Source of the DNA: Rhodobacteraceae bacterium (ex Bugula neritina AB1)
Lineage (GTDB): Bacteria; Pseudomonadota; Alphaproteobacteria; Rhodobacterales; Rhodobacteraceae
Length of the DNA stretch: 64,000 bases
Direction of reading: 5' to 3'
Assembly: GCA_001730095.1 (NCBI GenBank)
Contig: MDLF01000063.1
Location: 224,360-288,359 of the forward strand
Below the pieces are notes generated by a model that made no database searches, was not told the DNA's origin, and saw nothing but the letters and a program-made list of their open reading frames with translations. This document shows positions 9,205 through 18,158 of the stretch, piece by piece (position 1 is the first letter of the stretch; the number at the start of each line of letters is the position of its first letter). The position numbers and the translations under genes are program-made.

Positions 9205-9894
9205 ATGTCCCGGACCCACCGTCTTTTTCAATTAATGCAGGCCCTGAGACTAGGGCCCGGCCCACATACGGCTGCGCGGCTGGGTAATGAACTCGGCGTG
9301 TCGGCCCGCAGTATCCACCGTGATATCGCCACCCTGCGCGAGATGGGGGCGGTTATTGATGGCGAAGCGGGCTATGGCTTTACCTTGATCGAGGACAATG
9401 CCCTGCCGCCGATGGGGTTTCGCGATACAGAGCTGGAAGCCCTGGTGCTGGGCCTGCGAGAGGTTGAGCAGATTGGAGACCCGGAACTGGCCACAGCCGC
9501 CTCTGAAGCCTTGCGCAAACTGCAGGCCAGACTGCCGCCCCGGCAAGCACACCGTCTGCGCCATGCAGTTCTGGCACCATACCGTTTTGACCGGCCAATC
9601 CCGCCCGCGATTTCTTCGCAGGACTTGCGGCAAGCCGCCTGGACAGAAGTCGAAGTGCGTTTTGGATACACCGATGGCCATGGTGCTGTGACAGAAAGGC
9701 AAGTGAAGCCGCTGAGCGTGGTCTATTTCGACCGTTCCACAGTTCTGATTGCCTGGTGCGGCCTGCGCGAAGCGGTGCGGGTGTTCCGGCTGGACCGCAT
9801 GTGCGACCTGGAGGTGACGGACCAAAGTTTCCGCCCGCACCGCGTACCAATGCTGCGGGACGCTCTGGACCAACTTCGGCAGAAACACCATTGA
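9205..9894 (+). CDS. WYL-domain (YafY-type) transcriptional regulator
   Basis: A 229-residue regulator. The N-terminal HTH_11-type winged helix (about 1-60) contains RLGNELGVSARSIHRDIATL, and a WYL sensor domain follows (about 140-215) with KPLSVVYFDRSTVLIAWC and REAVRVFRLDRM. WYL domains sense nucleic acid or small ligands in related proteins. It is divergent from the GST/DUF1801 pair across an 89-bp gap, suggesting it regulates that promoter and its own. Confidence 0.85.
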   Translation: MSRTHRLFQLMQALRLGPGPHTAARLGNELGVSARSIHRDIATLREMGAVIDGEAGYGFTLIEDNALPPMGFRDTELEALVLGLREVEQIGDPELATAASEALRKLQARLPPRQAHRLRHAVLAPYRFDRPIPPAISSQDLRQAAWTEVEVRFGYTDGHGAVTERQVKPLSVVYFDRSTVLIAWCGLREAVRVFRLDRMCDLEVTDQSFRPHRVPMLRDALDQLRQKHH

Positions 9895-10007
9895 GAACGC
9901 GGCCAAGGACCCCGGCAGGCGGCCCCCCGCACATGAAATGACTGGCCTCTTTACCCGGGCTTAGCCGCCGTTAGACTGGTGTTGAGCAGTGAACAACGAG
10001 GGGCATC

Positions 10008-11339
10008 ATGCGTAGATGGGTAACGTTTTCGATGGTGATGGCAGGCAGTGCAATGGCAGCGGAGGCTGCGGCAGCCAATTCCTTGGCCGCTTCAGAGCGC
10101 CCGGACACCATCAATGAGGAGGGGCAAAATGACAGCTTTCAGCTGGCTTCAGCCACATCCTTGAGACCGGCCGCCAAGCCTGTTGCGCTTCAAGCGAGAG
10201 CTGTGGAACAGGCCGCGGCCGAAAGGGACTTCAAAGGGTGGATCACGGACTTCAAAGGCCGCGCCATGACGCAGGGGATCAGCCCGCCGGTGCTGGACAA
10301 GGCCTTTGACGGCGTGGTCTACGATCCCGAAGTGATCCGTCGGGACCGCAATCAGTCGGAGTTCACCAAGACAATCTGGGATTATCTGGACAGTGCGGCC
10401 TCGGCCCTGCGGGTGAAGAACGGCAAGGCAGCATTGCGTCAGCAACAGGCGCGGCTGGCGCAGATCGAGGCGCAGTTCGGCGTCGAGAAAGAGATTGTCG
10501 TGGCGATCTGGGGGCTGGAGAGCAGCTATGGCGCCTTCCGCGGCAAGATGAATGTGATCCGCTCGCTTGCAACGCTCGCCTTTGACAGCCGCCGTGGTGC
10601 TTTTTTCGAAGGGCAGCTGCTGGCGGCGCTGAAGATCCTGCAGGCCGGAGACGTCCCCGCCCGCGAGATGACCGGAAGCTGGGCCGGTGCGATGGGACAT
10701 ACCCAGTTCATCCCGACATCCTATCTCGACTACGCCGTTGATTTTACAGGCGACGGCAAACGGGACATCTGGTCGGACGATCCTGCCGATGCACTGGCCT
10801 CGACCGCAGCCTACTTGAAGCAGTTCGGCTGGGTAACCGGCCAGCCATGGGGAGTCGAAGTGGTCTTGCCCAAGCATTTTGACTACACGCTGGCCGACCG
10901 GGAAATCGAGAAGCCGCCAGCTGATTGGGCCGCCTTGGGCATAAGAGGGCTCGACGGCCATGCGGTGCAGGACCACGGGCCCGCTTCCATTCTGCTGCCG
11001 GCTGGCAGTGAGGGCGCGGCTTTCATGATCTTCCGGAATTTTGCTGTGCTGGAGCGTTACAACACGGCGGACGCCTATGTGATCGGCGTCGGGCATCTGG
11101 CCGATCGGATCAAAGGCGGCGCACCGATCAAGTCCGGCTGGCCACGCAGCGACCGCGCATTGTCTTTGGCTGAACGGGAAGAGATGCAGACGCGGCTGAC
11201 CCGGGCGGGTTTTGACACCGAAGGCATTGACGGCAAGATCGGGCCTAAAACCATCGGTGCTGTACGGGCCTATCAGGTTGCAAATGGACTGACACCAGAC
11301 GGCTATGCCTCGCCGCGTCTGCTGGAAAGGCTGCGGTAG
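10008..11339 (+). CDS. Lytic murein transglycosylase, MltB type, with peptidoglycan-binding domain
   Basis: A 443-residue periplasmic enzyme that cleaves the glycan strands of peptidoglycan, leaving 1,6-anhydromuramyl ends. An N-terminal signal peptide (residues 1-25) is followed by the SLT_2/MltB catalytic domain (about 75-370). The probable catalytic glutamate is Glu171 in IWGLESSYG, with the companion motif GAMGHTQFIPTSY. A C-terminal peptidoglycan-binding repeat is at about 385-440 (IDGKIGPKTIGAVRAYQ). There is no lipobox, so it is probably soluble. Start preceded by GAGGGGCATC. Confidence 0.9.
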   Translation: MRRWVTFSMVMAGSAMAAEAAAANSLAASERPDTINEEGQNDSFQLASATSLRPAAKPVALQARAVEQAAAERDFKGWITDFKGRAMTQGISPPVLDKAFDGVVYDPEVIRRDRNQSEFTKTIWDYLDSAASALRVKNGKAALRQQQARLAQIEAQFGVEKEIVVAIWGLESSYGAFRGKMNVIRSLATLAFDSRRGAFFEGQLLAALKILQAGDVPAREMTGSWAGAMGHTQFIPTSYLDYAVDFTGDGKRDIWSDDPADALASTAAYLKQFGWVTGQPWGVEVVLPKHFDYTLADREIEKPPADWAALGIRGLDGHAVQDHGPASILLPAGSEGAAFMIFRNFAVLERYNTADAYVIGVGHLADRIKGGAPIKSGWPRSDRALSLAEREEMQTRLTRAGFDTEGIDGKIGPKTIGAVRAYQVANGLTPDGYASPRLLERLR

Positions 11340-11408
11340 ATAGGCCGGGCCAACCCATCCTGGCCTGCGGCCCATTCCTCCCCGGGATGCTTCCACAGCA
11401 GGAAATGC

Positions 11409-11441
11409 AAAAGGCCCCGCTTTTGGCGGGGCCTTTTGTTT
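11409..11441. terminator. Bidirectional intrinsic terminator
   Basis: A 12-bp perfect stem (11409-11420 with 11426-11437) has A-runs on one side and T-runs on the other, so it works on both strands. It ends the transglycosylase gene and the minus-strand ABC transporter operon, which converge here. Confidence 0.9.
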
Positions 11442-11456
11442 GAAATTTGCCTTGGG

Positions 11457-12668
11457 TCAGGTCGGCGACATGCCACGCAACCGTTCGGAACGGCGGCGCA
11501 GCATTTCGACCGTGGCAAGAAGCATGATGGAGATCGCCACAAGAATGGTCGCCACCGCCAGAATGGTCGGTGAAATCTGCTCGCGCAGACCGGTGAACAT
11601 CTGCCAGGGCAGGGTTTTCTGGCCGGCTGAGCCGACAAACAGAACCACCACAACCTCGTCAAATGAGGTGATGAAGGCAAACAGTCCGCCGGAAATCACG
11701 CCGGGCAGGATCAGCGGCATCTGCACCCGGAAGAAAGTGGTAACTGGACCTGCGCCCATGTTGGCCGCGGCACGGGTCAGCGAATTGTCGAAACCCACAA
11801 GCGTTGCGGTCACCGTAATGATCACAAACGGAATACCAAGGACAGCATGCGCCAAAACCACTTTGACATAGCCGACAAAGGACTTGGGCAGGCCCAAAGA
11901 GCCTTCCAGCCAGTTGCCGATGTCTGAGTAGAAGAAGAACATGCCCGTTGCCGAGATGATCAACGGCACGATCATCGGTGAAATCAGGACCGCCATGATC
12001 GCGCGGCGGAACGGCACATGGCTTTGGCTGAGGCCGATGGCCGCCAAAGTGCCCAGGCTGACCGAAATGACCGTGGCAATCGGTGCGATGATCAGCGAGT
12101 TCTTAAAGGAACGCTGCCATTCATTGTTGTTGAAGAAATCCTGATAGTGCTTCAGCGAATACCCGGCGGGATCCAGCCGCAGCATTTCCGGCGTGAAGGT
12201 GAAGAAGTCCTGTGCATTGAAGCTGAGCGGCATCACCACAAGGATCGGCGTGATCAGGAAAACAAAGATCGCGCCGCAGATCACGCGAAAGCCATAGTGC
12301 CACAGCACCTGTTTGGGCGTCAGATACGGCAGTAGCCGGGCGCGGTAGCGGCCCTCATACAGCCAGTAGATGAACCAGTGATAGAACCAGCCCGCCAATG
12401 CGCCAACGATCATCAGTGCAATCCCGCCAAGCAGGAAGCCGACAACAGCCATGCTCGCGATGGTGATCCACTTGGCCAGCGCTTCGTTCTTCAGAACGAA
12501 GATATAGAAGGCCGCCAAACCTGTGATGATCGCCGCCCCAAGGACAACGCCCAGCAGGCCAGAGCCGTTGGCCGTGCCGAGGAAGAGGCCGAAAAAACCG
12601 CCAGCCGCTGCCGTCACGGGCAGTACCATCGACATGGGTTTGCGGGAGATAGGTGTCAGTGCCGCCAT
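11457..12668 (-). CDS. ABC transporter permease, PotC-like, with extra N-terminal membrane helices
   Basis: A 403-residue inner-membrane permease of the spermidine/putrescine type. The last 270 residues form the usual binding-protein-dependent permease with six helices and the EAA-loop region near residue 305 (DNSLTRAAANMGAGPVTTFFRV). The first 120 residues are an additional hydrophobic block with about three predicted helices (for example FFGLFLG, VVGFLLGGIALMIVG), not found in canonical PotC. It is the last gene of the operon, 5 bp after the partner permease. Substrate predicted to be a polyamine or similar amine. Confidence 0.85.
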   Translation of the reverse strand: MAALTPISRKPMSMVLPVTAAAGGFFGLFLGTANGSGLLGVVLGAAIITGLAAFYIFVLKNEALAKWITIASMAVVGFLLGGIALMIVGALAGWFYHWFIYWLYEGRYRARLLPYLTPKQVLWHYGFRVICGAIFVFLITPILVVMPLSFNAQDFFTFTPEMLRLDPAGYSLKHYQDFFNNNEWQRSFKNSLIIAPIATVISVSLGTLAAIGLSQSHVPFRRAIMAVLISPMIVPLIISATGMFFFYSDIGNWLEGSLGLPKSFVGYVKVVLAHAVLGIPFVIITVTATLVGFDNSLTRAAANMGAGPVTTFFRVQMPLILPGVISGGLFAFITSFDEVVVVLFVGSAGQKTLPWQMFTGLREQISPTILAVATILVAISIMLLATVEMLRRRSERLRGMSPT

Positions 12669-12673
12669 GATGC

Positions 12674-13948
12674 TTAACCCAGTTTCACGTTGTCGATGCC
12701 CACGATTTTGTCATAGGCCCAGTAGAGGATCAGAACCACCGCCAGCAGGATGGCGCCAAGCGCCGCAGCGAGCCCCCAGTTCAGAGAGCTGGAGATGTGG
12801 TAGGCGATCCGGTTGGAAATGAAGACACCCTTGGTGCCGCCGACGATTTCCGGCGTGATGTAGTAGCCGATCGCCAGAATGAAGACGAGGATCGAGCCGG
12901 CGCCGATACCCGGAACTGACAGCGGGAAATAAATCCGCCAGAACGCGGTCCAATCGGTGGCGCCCATGGATTTTGCGGCACGCACATAGGTCGGCTTGAT
13001 TGTCTGCATCACCGAATACATCGGCAGGATCATGAATGGCAGCAGGATGTGGGTCATCGCCACGATAGTGCCGAACTGGTTGTTAATCATGACCAGTCGG
13101 GCGTCATCGGCAACCAGGCCAACCCAGACCAGAACTTCGTTGATGACGCCTTGTTGCTGCAGCATGACTTTCCAGGCGGAAGTCCGCACCAGAAGAGAGG
13201 TCCAGAAAGGCAGCAGCACAAGGATCATCAGCACGTTTGCAGTGCGGGCAGGCAGGTTGGCCAGTATCCAGGCAACCGGGTAACCCAGAACGATGCAGGA
13301 GGCCGTGATGACAAGCGACATGATCAACGTACGCTGGAACAACGTAACCAAAATCTGCTTGTCTTCGGGCTGTGCCTGCGCGCCTTCGGGCGTGCGCCGC
13401 ATGTCAATGGCATTCAAGAAGTATCCATTGGTGATGCGGACAGAATGGGTCTTTAGCACCTTCCAGGTTTCAACGTCGCCCCAGTCCTTGTTGATGCCGA
13501 TCAGCGTATCCTTGAACGGAGCGTCGGCGGCCGGATCAAGCTTCTTGATCTTGCGGCCGGACTTGCGAAACAGCGATGACATACCTGTCTGTTCATAGTT
13601 CAGCCTGGTGCCCAGCCTTGTATGCCGCTTGACCGCAATCGCTGCCACCATATCGGTCACAAAGGCGGCATATACAGGTTCATCCGGAAGCTCACCGCTT
13701 TCAGCATCCCAGCTTTCCAGCGCCACAACCGTCAACGGCAGCGTGTCTGCAACAAGGTCGTTGGCCACGGAACGGGACAACATAGTGCCAATCGGGATGA
13801 TGAAGGACACCAATACAAAGATCAGCAGTGGCGCGATCAGGGCAAGCGCACGCAGTTTCTGGATGCGGAGGGCCCGGGCGAGGCTTTTCTTGAGCGGCGT
13901 GCCGTCCGCTGCAAGAACTGGCCCGCCGGTGGCGGCAGTATCGGTCAT
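12674..13948 (-). CDS. ABC transporter permease, PotB-like, with large periplasmic insertion
   Basis: A 424-residue permease. The first helix (about 32-55) is followed by a roughly 145-residue soluble segment (about 60-205) before the second helix, then the standard permease core with the EAA loop VRAAKSMGATDWTAFWRIYFP. Such an insertion occurs in PotB-type subunits of some alphaproteobacterial transporters and presumably faces the binding protein. The final gene of the operon starts 5 bp downstream. No frameshift is seen. Confidence 0.86.
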   Translation of the reverse strand: MTDTAATGGPVLAADGTPLKKSLARALRIQKLRALALIAPLLIFVLVSFIIPIGTMLSRSVANDLVADTLPLTVVALESWDAESGELPDEPVYAAFVTDMVAAIAVKRHTRLGTRLNYEQTGMSSLFRKSGRKIKKLDPAADAPFKDTLIGINKDWGDVETWKVLKTHSVRITNGYFLNAIDMRRTPEGAQAQPEDKQILVTLFQRTLIMSLVITASCIVLGYPVAWILANLPARTANVLMILVLLPFWTSLLVRTSAWKVMLQQQGVINEVLVWVGLVADDARLVMINNQFGTIVAMTHILLPFMILPMYSVMQTIKPTYVRAAKSMGATDWTAFWRIYFPLSVPGIGAGSILVFILAIGYYITPEIVGGTKGVFISNRIAYHISSSLNWGLAAALGAILLAVVLILYWAYDKIVGIDNVKLG

Positions 13949-14000
13949 GTCTTCCCCGTTGGTCTTGTTGTTCCGGTCAAACGATCAGTCATTTACCGGT

Positions 14001-14024
14001 GGAAAGGGCCAGCAGGCCCTTTCC
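14001..14024 (-). promoter_or_regulatory. Hairpin between binding-protein gene and permease gene
   Basis: A 10-bp perfect stem, GGAAAGGGCC (14001-14010) with GGCCCTTTCC (14015-14024), sits in the 94-bp gap behind the binding-protein gene. It probably protects or partly terminates the mRNA, keeping binding protein in excess over permease. A similar hairpin follows potF at 20093-20117. Confidence 0.6.
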
Positions 14025-14042
14025 AATCTTCAGATCAGCCGA

Positions 14043-15146
14043 TTACTTCGCCAGCCAAGCCTGGAACTTGGTTTCGATGTCATCACGGTAGTCTGCCCAG
14101 AACTCATAGTTGAAGAGGAAGGTATTCTGAGCGTTGTTCGGATCAGTCGGCATATGCGGTGCCATGTCGATACCCAGTTCCGCGTGCTGGCCAACCAGCG
14201 GTGCAGAGGACGCTCGGGCCGGACCATAGGAGATATATTTGGCCTGGTCTGCCAGACGCTGGGTGTCGGTGGCGAACATGATGTAGTCAAGCGCACGAGC
14301 CTGACGCTCCGGGCTCAGGCCTGCTGGGATGATCCAGCCGTCCAGATCGAACACCTGCGCGTCCCACAGCATGGCAACCGGCTGTTTCTGCTCTTCGATC
14401 ACCGAGAACAGACGGCCGTTGTAGGTCGAGCCCATCACAACTTCGCCGTCAGCCAGAAGCTGCGGCGTATCAGCGCCTGCAGACCACCAGATCACGTCGT
14501 CCTTGATGGTGTCGAGCTTCGCCAGTGCGCGGTCCTGGCCTTCAGAGGTTTCCAGAACGTCATAGACGTCTTCTTTGGCAACGCCATCGCAGATCAGAGC
14601 CCATTCCATGTTGTTGATGGAACGCTTCTCAAGCGAGCGTTTGCCCGGATAGGCTTCGGTGTCGAAGATCGCGCAAACCGAGGTCGGAGCATTGTCGCCC
14701 ACCATGTCGGTGCGATAGCCGAAAGTGGTCGAGTAAACGATCTGCGGAATGAAGCATTCCGAGACCAGCAATTCACCGAAATCTTCGGACGCCGAAGTGC
14801 CGTCGGGCGCCGCGGCCAGTTGCGTATCCGCGTCGATTTCCAGCGCCAGGCCTTCGTCGCACAGGCGCATGGCGTCCGCCGCCACAACGTCCACCACGTC
14901 CCAAGTCACGTTGCCCGCTTCGTTCATGGCACGCAGTTTGGCCACGGCCTCAGCAGAGCTGTCGTCATTGAGGATGGTCACGCCGGTGTTTGCCGAATAA
15001 GGCTCATGATAGGCTTTCAGCTGGGACTTGGAGTAGGCGCCACCCCAGGACACGATGGTCATTTCATTTGCCATGTCCTCTGCAAACGCCATCGGCGCGC
15101 ACAGCGCTGTGGTTGCAGCCAGGGCAGTCAGTTTGGTGAGTTTCAT
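14043..15146 (-). CDS. Periplasmic polyamine-type substrate-binding protein, PotD-like
   Basis: A 367-residue extracellular solute-binding protein, family 1/PotD type. A clear Sec signal peptide (residues 1-22, cleaving after AFA) precedes the mature start EDMANEMTIVSWGG. The frame extends to 15197, but the ATG at 15146 has a strong AGGAGAG ribosome-binding site and opens directly into the signal peptide. It delivers substrate to the two downstream permeases. The ligand is not certain: the motif pattern is PotD-like but more diverged than the PotF protein at 18988. Confidence 0.87.
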   Translation of the reverse strand: MKLTKLTALAATTALCAPMAFAEDMANEMTIVSWGGAYSKSQLKAYHEPYSANTGVTILNDDSSAEAVAKLRAMNEAGNVTWDVVDVVAADAMRLCDEGLALEIDADTQLAAAPDGTSASEDFGELLVSECFIPQIVYSTTFGYRTDMVGDNAPTSVCAIFDTEAYPGKRSLEKRSINNMEWALICDGVAKEDVYDVLETSEGQDRALAKLDTIKDDVIWWSAGADTPQLLADGEVVMGSTYNGRLFSVIEEQKQPVAMLWDAQVFDLDGWIIPAGLSPERQARALDYIMFATDTQRLADQAKYISYGPARASSAPLVGQHAELGIDMAPHMPTDPNNAQNTFLFNYEFWADYRDDIETKFQAWLAK

Positions 15147-15229
15147 GAACACTCTCTCCTTGTTGAATCGATAGTTATTGCAGTGCCCTCCGATCATTGG
15201 TCCGCCGGAGGTTCAGCGCGCGCCAGAAT

Positions 15230-16330
15230 TTAGGCGTCCAGCGCGCGGCAATCTTCAGGCAGCCAGCCGATTTCGATCTGCTGGCCGGGCTGCAGCCGGA
15301 TCTGATCCGGTGCATTCCGGGTCTTGATGACGAATTCATCGTTGCCCGCGACCCGAAGCCGGGTACGGAAGATGTCACCCATATAGATGAACTCCAGCAC
15401 TTCGGCCTTCAATGTGTGCACGCCTTCCTGCAGGCGTTCCTTGTTGTATTCCACGCGTTCCGGACGGATGGAAACACGGGTGCGCTCGCCGGGCTTGCTG
15501 ACATTCACCGGCTTGCAGTCGATCAGCTCACCACCATCCAGCTGAACCAACGCAATACCGTTGTTGATTTCCTTGACAGTGCCTTCCAGCGTGTTGTTTT
15601 CACCGATGAACTGAGCAACGAAGCTGTTTTCCGGGCTTTCATACAGCTGATCCGGCGGCGCAATCTGCTGGATGCGGCCGTCGTCGAAGACGGCAACACG
15701 GTCCGACATCGTCAGCGCTTCGGTCTGATCATGTGTCACATAGACCACGGTGATGCCCAGACGGTGCGCCAGGTGGGTGATTTCGAACTGCATCTTTTCG
15801 CGCAGCTGCTTGTCCAGCGCGCCCAGCGGCTCGTCCATCAGAACCAGTTCGGGTTCGAACACCAGCGCACGGGCCAAAGCGATCCGCTGCTGCTGACCGC
15901 CCGAAAGCTGGGCCGGGCGGCGGCCGCCAAAGGCGCCCATTTCCACCATATCCAGCGCCCGCTTCACCTTTTCCTCACGCTGGGATTTGCCCATCTTGCG
16001 GACTTCCAACGGGAAAGAGAGGTTTTCCGCAATCGTCATATGCGGGAACAATGCGTAATTCTGGAACACCATGCCGATCCCGCGCTTATGCGGCGGAATG
16101 TTGTTGATCGACGTCCCGTCCAGGCGGATATCGCCGTGGGTCGCCGTTTCAAAGCCGGCAAGCATCATCAGGCAGGTGGTTTTTCCAGAACCAGATGGGC
16201 CAAGCATTGTCAGGAATTCACCTTTGGGCATGGTGAGGTTGAGATCTTTGACAACGAGATTTTCGCCATCATAGCTCTTTTGGACACGTTCGAATTCAAC
16301 GAACGCGTCAACGTTTGACACATCAGCCAA
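15230..16330 (-). CDS. ABC transporter ATP-binding protein, PotA-like
   Basis: A 366-residue ATPase energising the transporter encoded downstream. Walker A is GPSGSGKTT (about residues 44-52), the signature is LSGGQQQR, Walker B is LVLMDEPLGALD, and the switch histidine lies in VTHDQTEAL. A C-terminal TOBE domain (about 280-360) is typical of the polyamine/iron/sulfate importer class. It is the first gene of the four-gene operon (ATPase, binding protein, two permeases). The promoter must lie in the AT-rich gap 16331-16600. Confidence 0.92.
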   Translation of the reverse strand: MADVSNVDAFVEFERVQKSYDGENLVVKDLNLTMPKGEFLTMLGPSGSGKTTCLMMLAGFETATHGDIRLDGTSINNIPPHKRGIGMVFQNYALFPHMTIAENLSFPLEVRKMGKSQREEKVKRALDMVEMGAFGGRRPAQLSGGQQQRIALARALVFEPELVLMDEPLGALDKQLREKMQFEITHLAHRLGITVVYVTHDQTEALTMSDRVAVFDDGRIQQIAPPDQLYESPENSFVAQFIGENNTLEGTVKEINNGIALVQLDGGELIDCKPVNVSKPGERTRVSIRPERVEYNKERLQEGVHTLKAEVLEFIYMGDIFRTRLRVAGNDEFVIKTRNAPDQIRLQPGQQIEIGWLPEDCRALDA

Positions 16331-16417
16331 AGCAGGCTCCCCGTAGTTTTGTCTAGGCGGCAGATTTGCTCTGCACTTGTTTAAAGTTAATCACAGCAAC
16401 GCTATCAGGCGCTAGAT

Positions 16418-16576
16418 ATGAAAAAAATATTCTTTCCACCGAGAGAGTACGAAATTCTTACTTTCGCGTTCGACACAGGCGGATATGAATATTCTTTAGC
16501 AACTGTAGTCACGATTATGCAGGCTAGACCGGACTTTTTGCGACGCAGCTTGCGTATTTTGCGCCGCTTTGACTGA
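16418..16576 (+). CDS. Possible 52-residue small protein
   Basis: A short frame on the plus strand with an ATG at 16418 and a TGA at 16576. It begins MKKIFFPPREYEILTFAFD and ends in an arginine-rich stretch (FLRRSLRILRRFD). No clear ribosome-binding site precedes it, and it lies opposite the expected promoter of the transporter operon. It could be a real small gene or chance; I have no family match. Confidence 0.2.
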   Translation: MKKIFFPPREYEILTFAFDTGGYEYSLATVVTIMQARPDFLRRSLRILRRFD

Positions 16577-16613
16577 AGAAACACCTCAAAAACGACTATT
16601 CCCACCTCAGATC

Positions 16614-16648
16614 CGAACAAAAAGGCCCGACAAATACATGCCGGGCCT
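16614..16648 (-). terminator. Intrinsic terminator of the aminotransferase gene
   Basis: Read on the minus strand, a 7-bp stem AGGCCCG/CGGGCCT (16642-16648 with 16623-16629) is followed by a T-run ending near 16614. It lies about 50 bp after the aminotransferase stop. Confidence 0.75.
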
Positions 16649-16697
16649 GGTCGAGTCGTCGGAAAACACGCCGCATCTGCGGCATTGGGTAAAATGT

Positions 16698-18092
16698 TCA
16701 GGCGCTGTGCAGCAGGTCCTGCGTTTTCAGTTCTGCATAGCACTCATCCAGCGACTTCACGGCACGCTCAATCAGCACGTCAATCTGCTCAGGCGTGATC
16801 ACCAGCGGCGGAGAGATGATCATGCGGTCGCCCACGTGGCGCATGATCAGATTATTCGCAAAGCAGCGTTCACGGCAAATGTAGCCGACATGTCCCGCTT
16901 CCGACGCAAAGACCGCGCGGGTCGCTTTGTTGGGGGTCAGTGCAATGGACCCCATCATGCCCACGATCTTGGCCTCACCCACCAGCGGGTGATCAGCCAG
17001 CGCTTCCCATTTCTCTTTCAGATAAGGCGCGGCCACATCACGCACATGGCCCGGGATATTCTCCTCTTCCATGATGCGCAGGTTCTCCAGCGCCACAGCG
17101 CAAGCCACCGGATGGCCCGAGTATGTGTAGCCGTGGTTGAATTCGTCGCTCGCGATCACCGAGGCAACCTCGTCGCTGACGATTGAACCACCGATGGGTG
17201 CGTACCCGGAGCTGAGCCCCTTGGCGATGGTCATGATATCCGGGCGAATGTTCAGGGTTTCGCTGCCAAACCAGCTGCCAGTGCGCCCGAAACCGCAAAT
17301 CACCTCATCTGCGATCAGAAGGATTTCGTACTTGTCGCAAATGCGCTGGATTTCCGGCCAGTAGCTGTCCGGTGCGACAATCACACCGCCTGCGCCCTGC
17401 ACCGGCTCGGCAATGAAAGCCGCGACGCGGTCTTCGCCCAATTCCAGGATCGCCTCTTCCAATTCACGCGCACGCTGCAGGCCAAATTCCTCTGGCGGCA
17501 TGTCACCGCCCTCAGCCCACCAATTGGGTTGATTAATGTGGTGAATATCCGGGATCGGCATGCCGCCTTGGGCGTGCATGCCGCTCATGCCGCCCAGGGA
17601 TCCGCTGCCAACAGAAGAACCGTGATAGGCATTCTTGCGGCTGATGATGACGGATTTCGACGGTTTGCCTTTCAGCGCCCAGTAATGGCGCACCATGCGG
17701 ATGTTGGTATCGTTCGCTTCGGATCCGGAGCCCGCAAAGAACACATTGTTCAGATCGCCCGGTGCCAGTTCGGCAATCTTGGCAGCCAGCGCAATGACAG
17801 GCACGTGGGTGGTCTGGAAAAACGTATTGTAATAGGGCAGCTCTCGCATCTGGCGGGCGGCAACCTCGGCCAGCTCGTCGCGGCCATAGCCGATGTTGAC
17901 GCACCAAAGGCCCGCCATCGCATCCAGAATCTGGTGCCCCTCGCTGTCGGTCAGATGCACGCCGTCAGCACGGGTGATGATGCGCGCGCCTTTCTGCGAC
18001 AGCTCGACGTTGGCGGTAAAGGGATGCATGTGATGGGCGGCGTCCAGCGCCTGAAGCTCAGCCGTCGGCATGTGGTTGGTGATAACGGTCAT
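16698..18092 (-). CDS. Class III aminotransferase, putrescine/polyamine type (SpuC-like)
   Basis: A 464-residue PLP enzyme of the omega-aminotransferase group. Features include the cofactor-phosphate loop GSGSEAND (121-128), the YHGSS segment (156-160), Asp262 in ADEVICGFGR, and the PLP lysine Lys291 in TIAKGLSSGYAPIG. The family transfers an amino group from putrescine, cadaverine or similar amines to pyruvate. Its position between two polyamine importers and next to a GntR regulator supports putrescine catabolism, although beta-alanine or other omega-amino substrates are possible. It lies 66 bp downstream of the regulator on the same strand. Confidence 0.88.
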   Translation of the reverse strand: MTVITNHMPTAELQALDAAHHMHPFTANVELSQKGARIITRADGVHLTDSEGHQILDAMAGLWCVNIGYGRDELAEVAARQMRELPYYNTFFQTTHVPVIALAAKIAELAPGDLNNVFFAGSGSEANDTNIRMVRHYWALKGKPSKSVIISRKNAYHGSSVGSGSLGGMSGMHAQGGMPIPDIHHINQPNWWAEGGDMPPEEFGLQRARELEEAILELGEDRVAAFIAEPVQGAGGVIVAPDSYWPEIQRICDKYEILLIADEVICGFGRTGSWFGSETLNIRPDIMTIAKGLSSGYAPIGGSIVSDEVASVIASDEFNHGYTYSGHPVACAVALENLRIMEEENIPGHVRDVAAPYLKEKWEALADHPLVGEAKIVGMMGSIALTPNKATRAVFASEAGHVGYICRERCFANNLIMRHVGDRMIISPPLVITPEQIDVLIERAVKSLDECYAELKTQDLLHSA

Positions 18093-18131
18093 GGGACACG
18101 CTCCTGAGAATAACTGACTGATGCCAGAATA

Positions 18132-18145
18132 TGATCAAATTATCA
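18132..18145. promoter_or_regulatory. Candidate operator of the GntR regulator (aminotransferase side)
   Basis: An imperfect palindrome, TGAT-N6-ATCA, lies 40 bp before the aminotransferase start. Its 9-mer TGATCAAAT recurs at 18933-18941 in the divergent regulator/potF promoter. The sharing suggests one regulator binds both places. Inferred from sequence only. Confidence 0.35.
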
Positions 18146-18158
18146 GGAGTCAATCGAA

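Larger units (their letters stand above)
16331..16697. other. AT-rich gap between the transporter operon and the aminotransferase
   Basis: This 367-bp gap holds the promoter of the minus-strand transporter operon, a possible 52-codon plus-strand frame (16418-16576) and the terminator of the aminotransferase gene (16614-16648). It is visibly richer in A and T than its surroundings, with runs such as GAAAAAAATATTC. Confidence 0.5.

Noticed and set aside
13608..15233. 541-codon plus-strand frame opposite the binding-protein and permease genes
   Set aside because: Antisense to genes with clear signal peptide and membrane motifs; no domain is visible in it.
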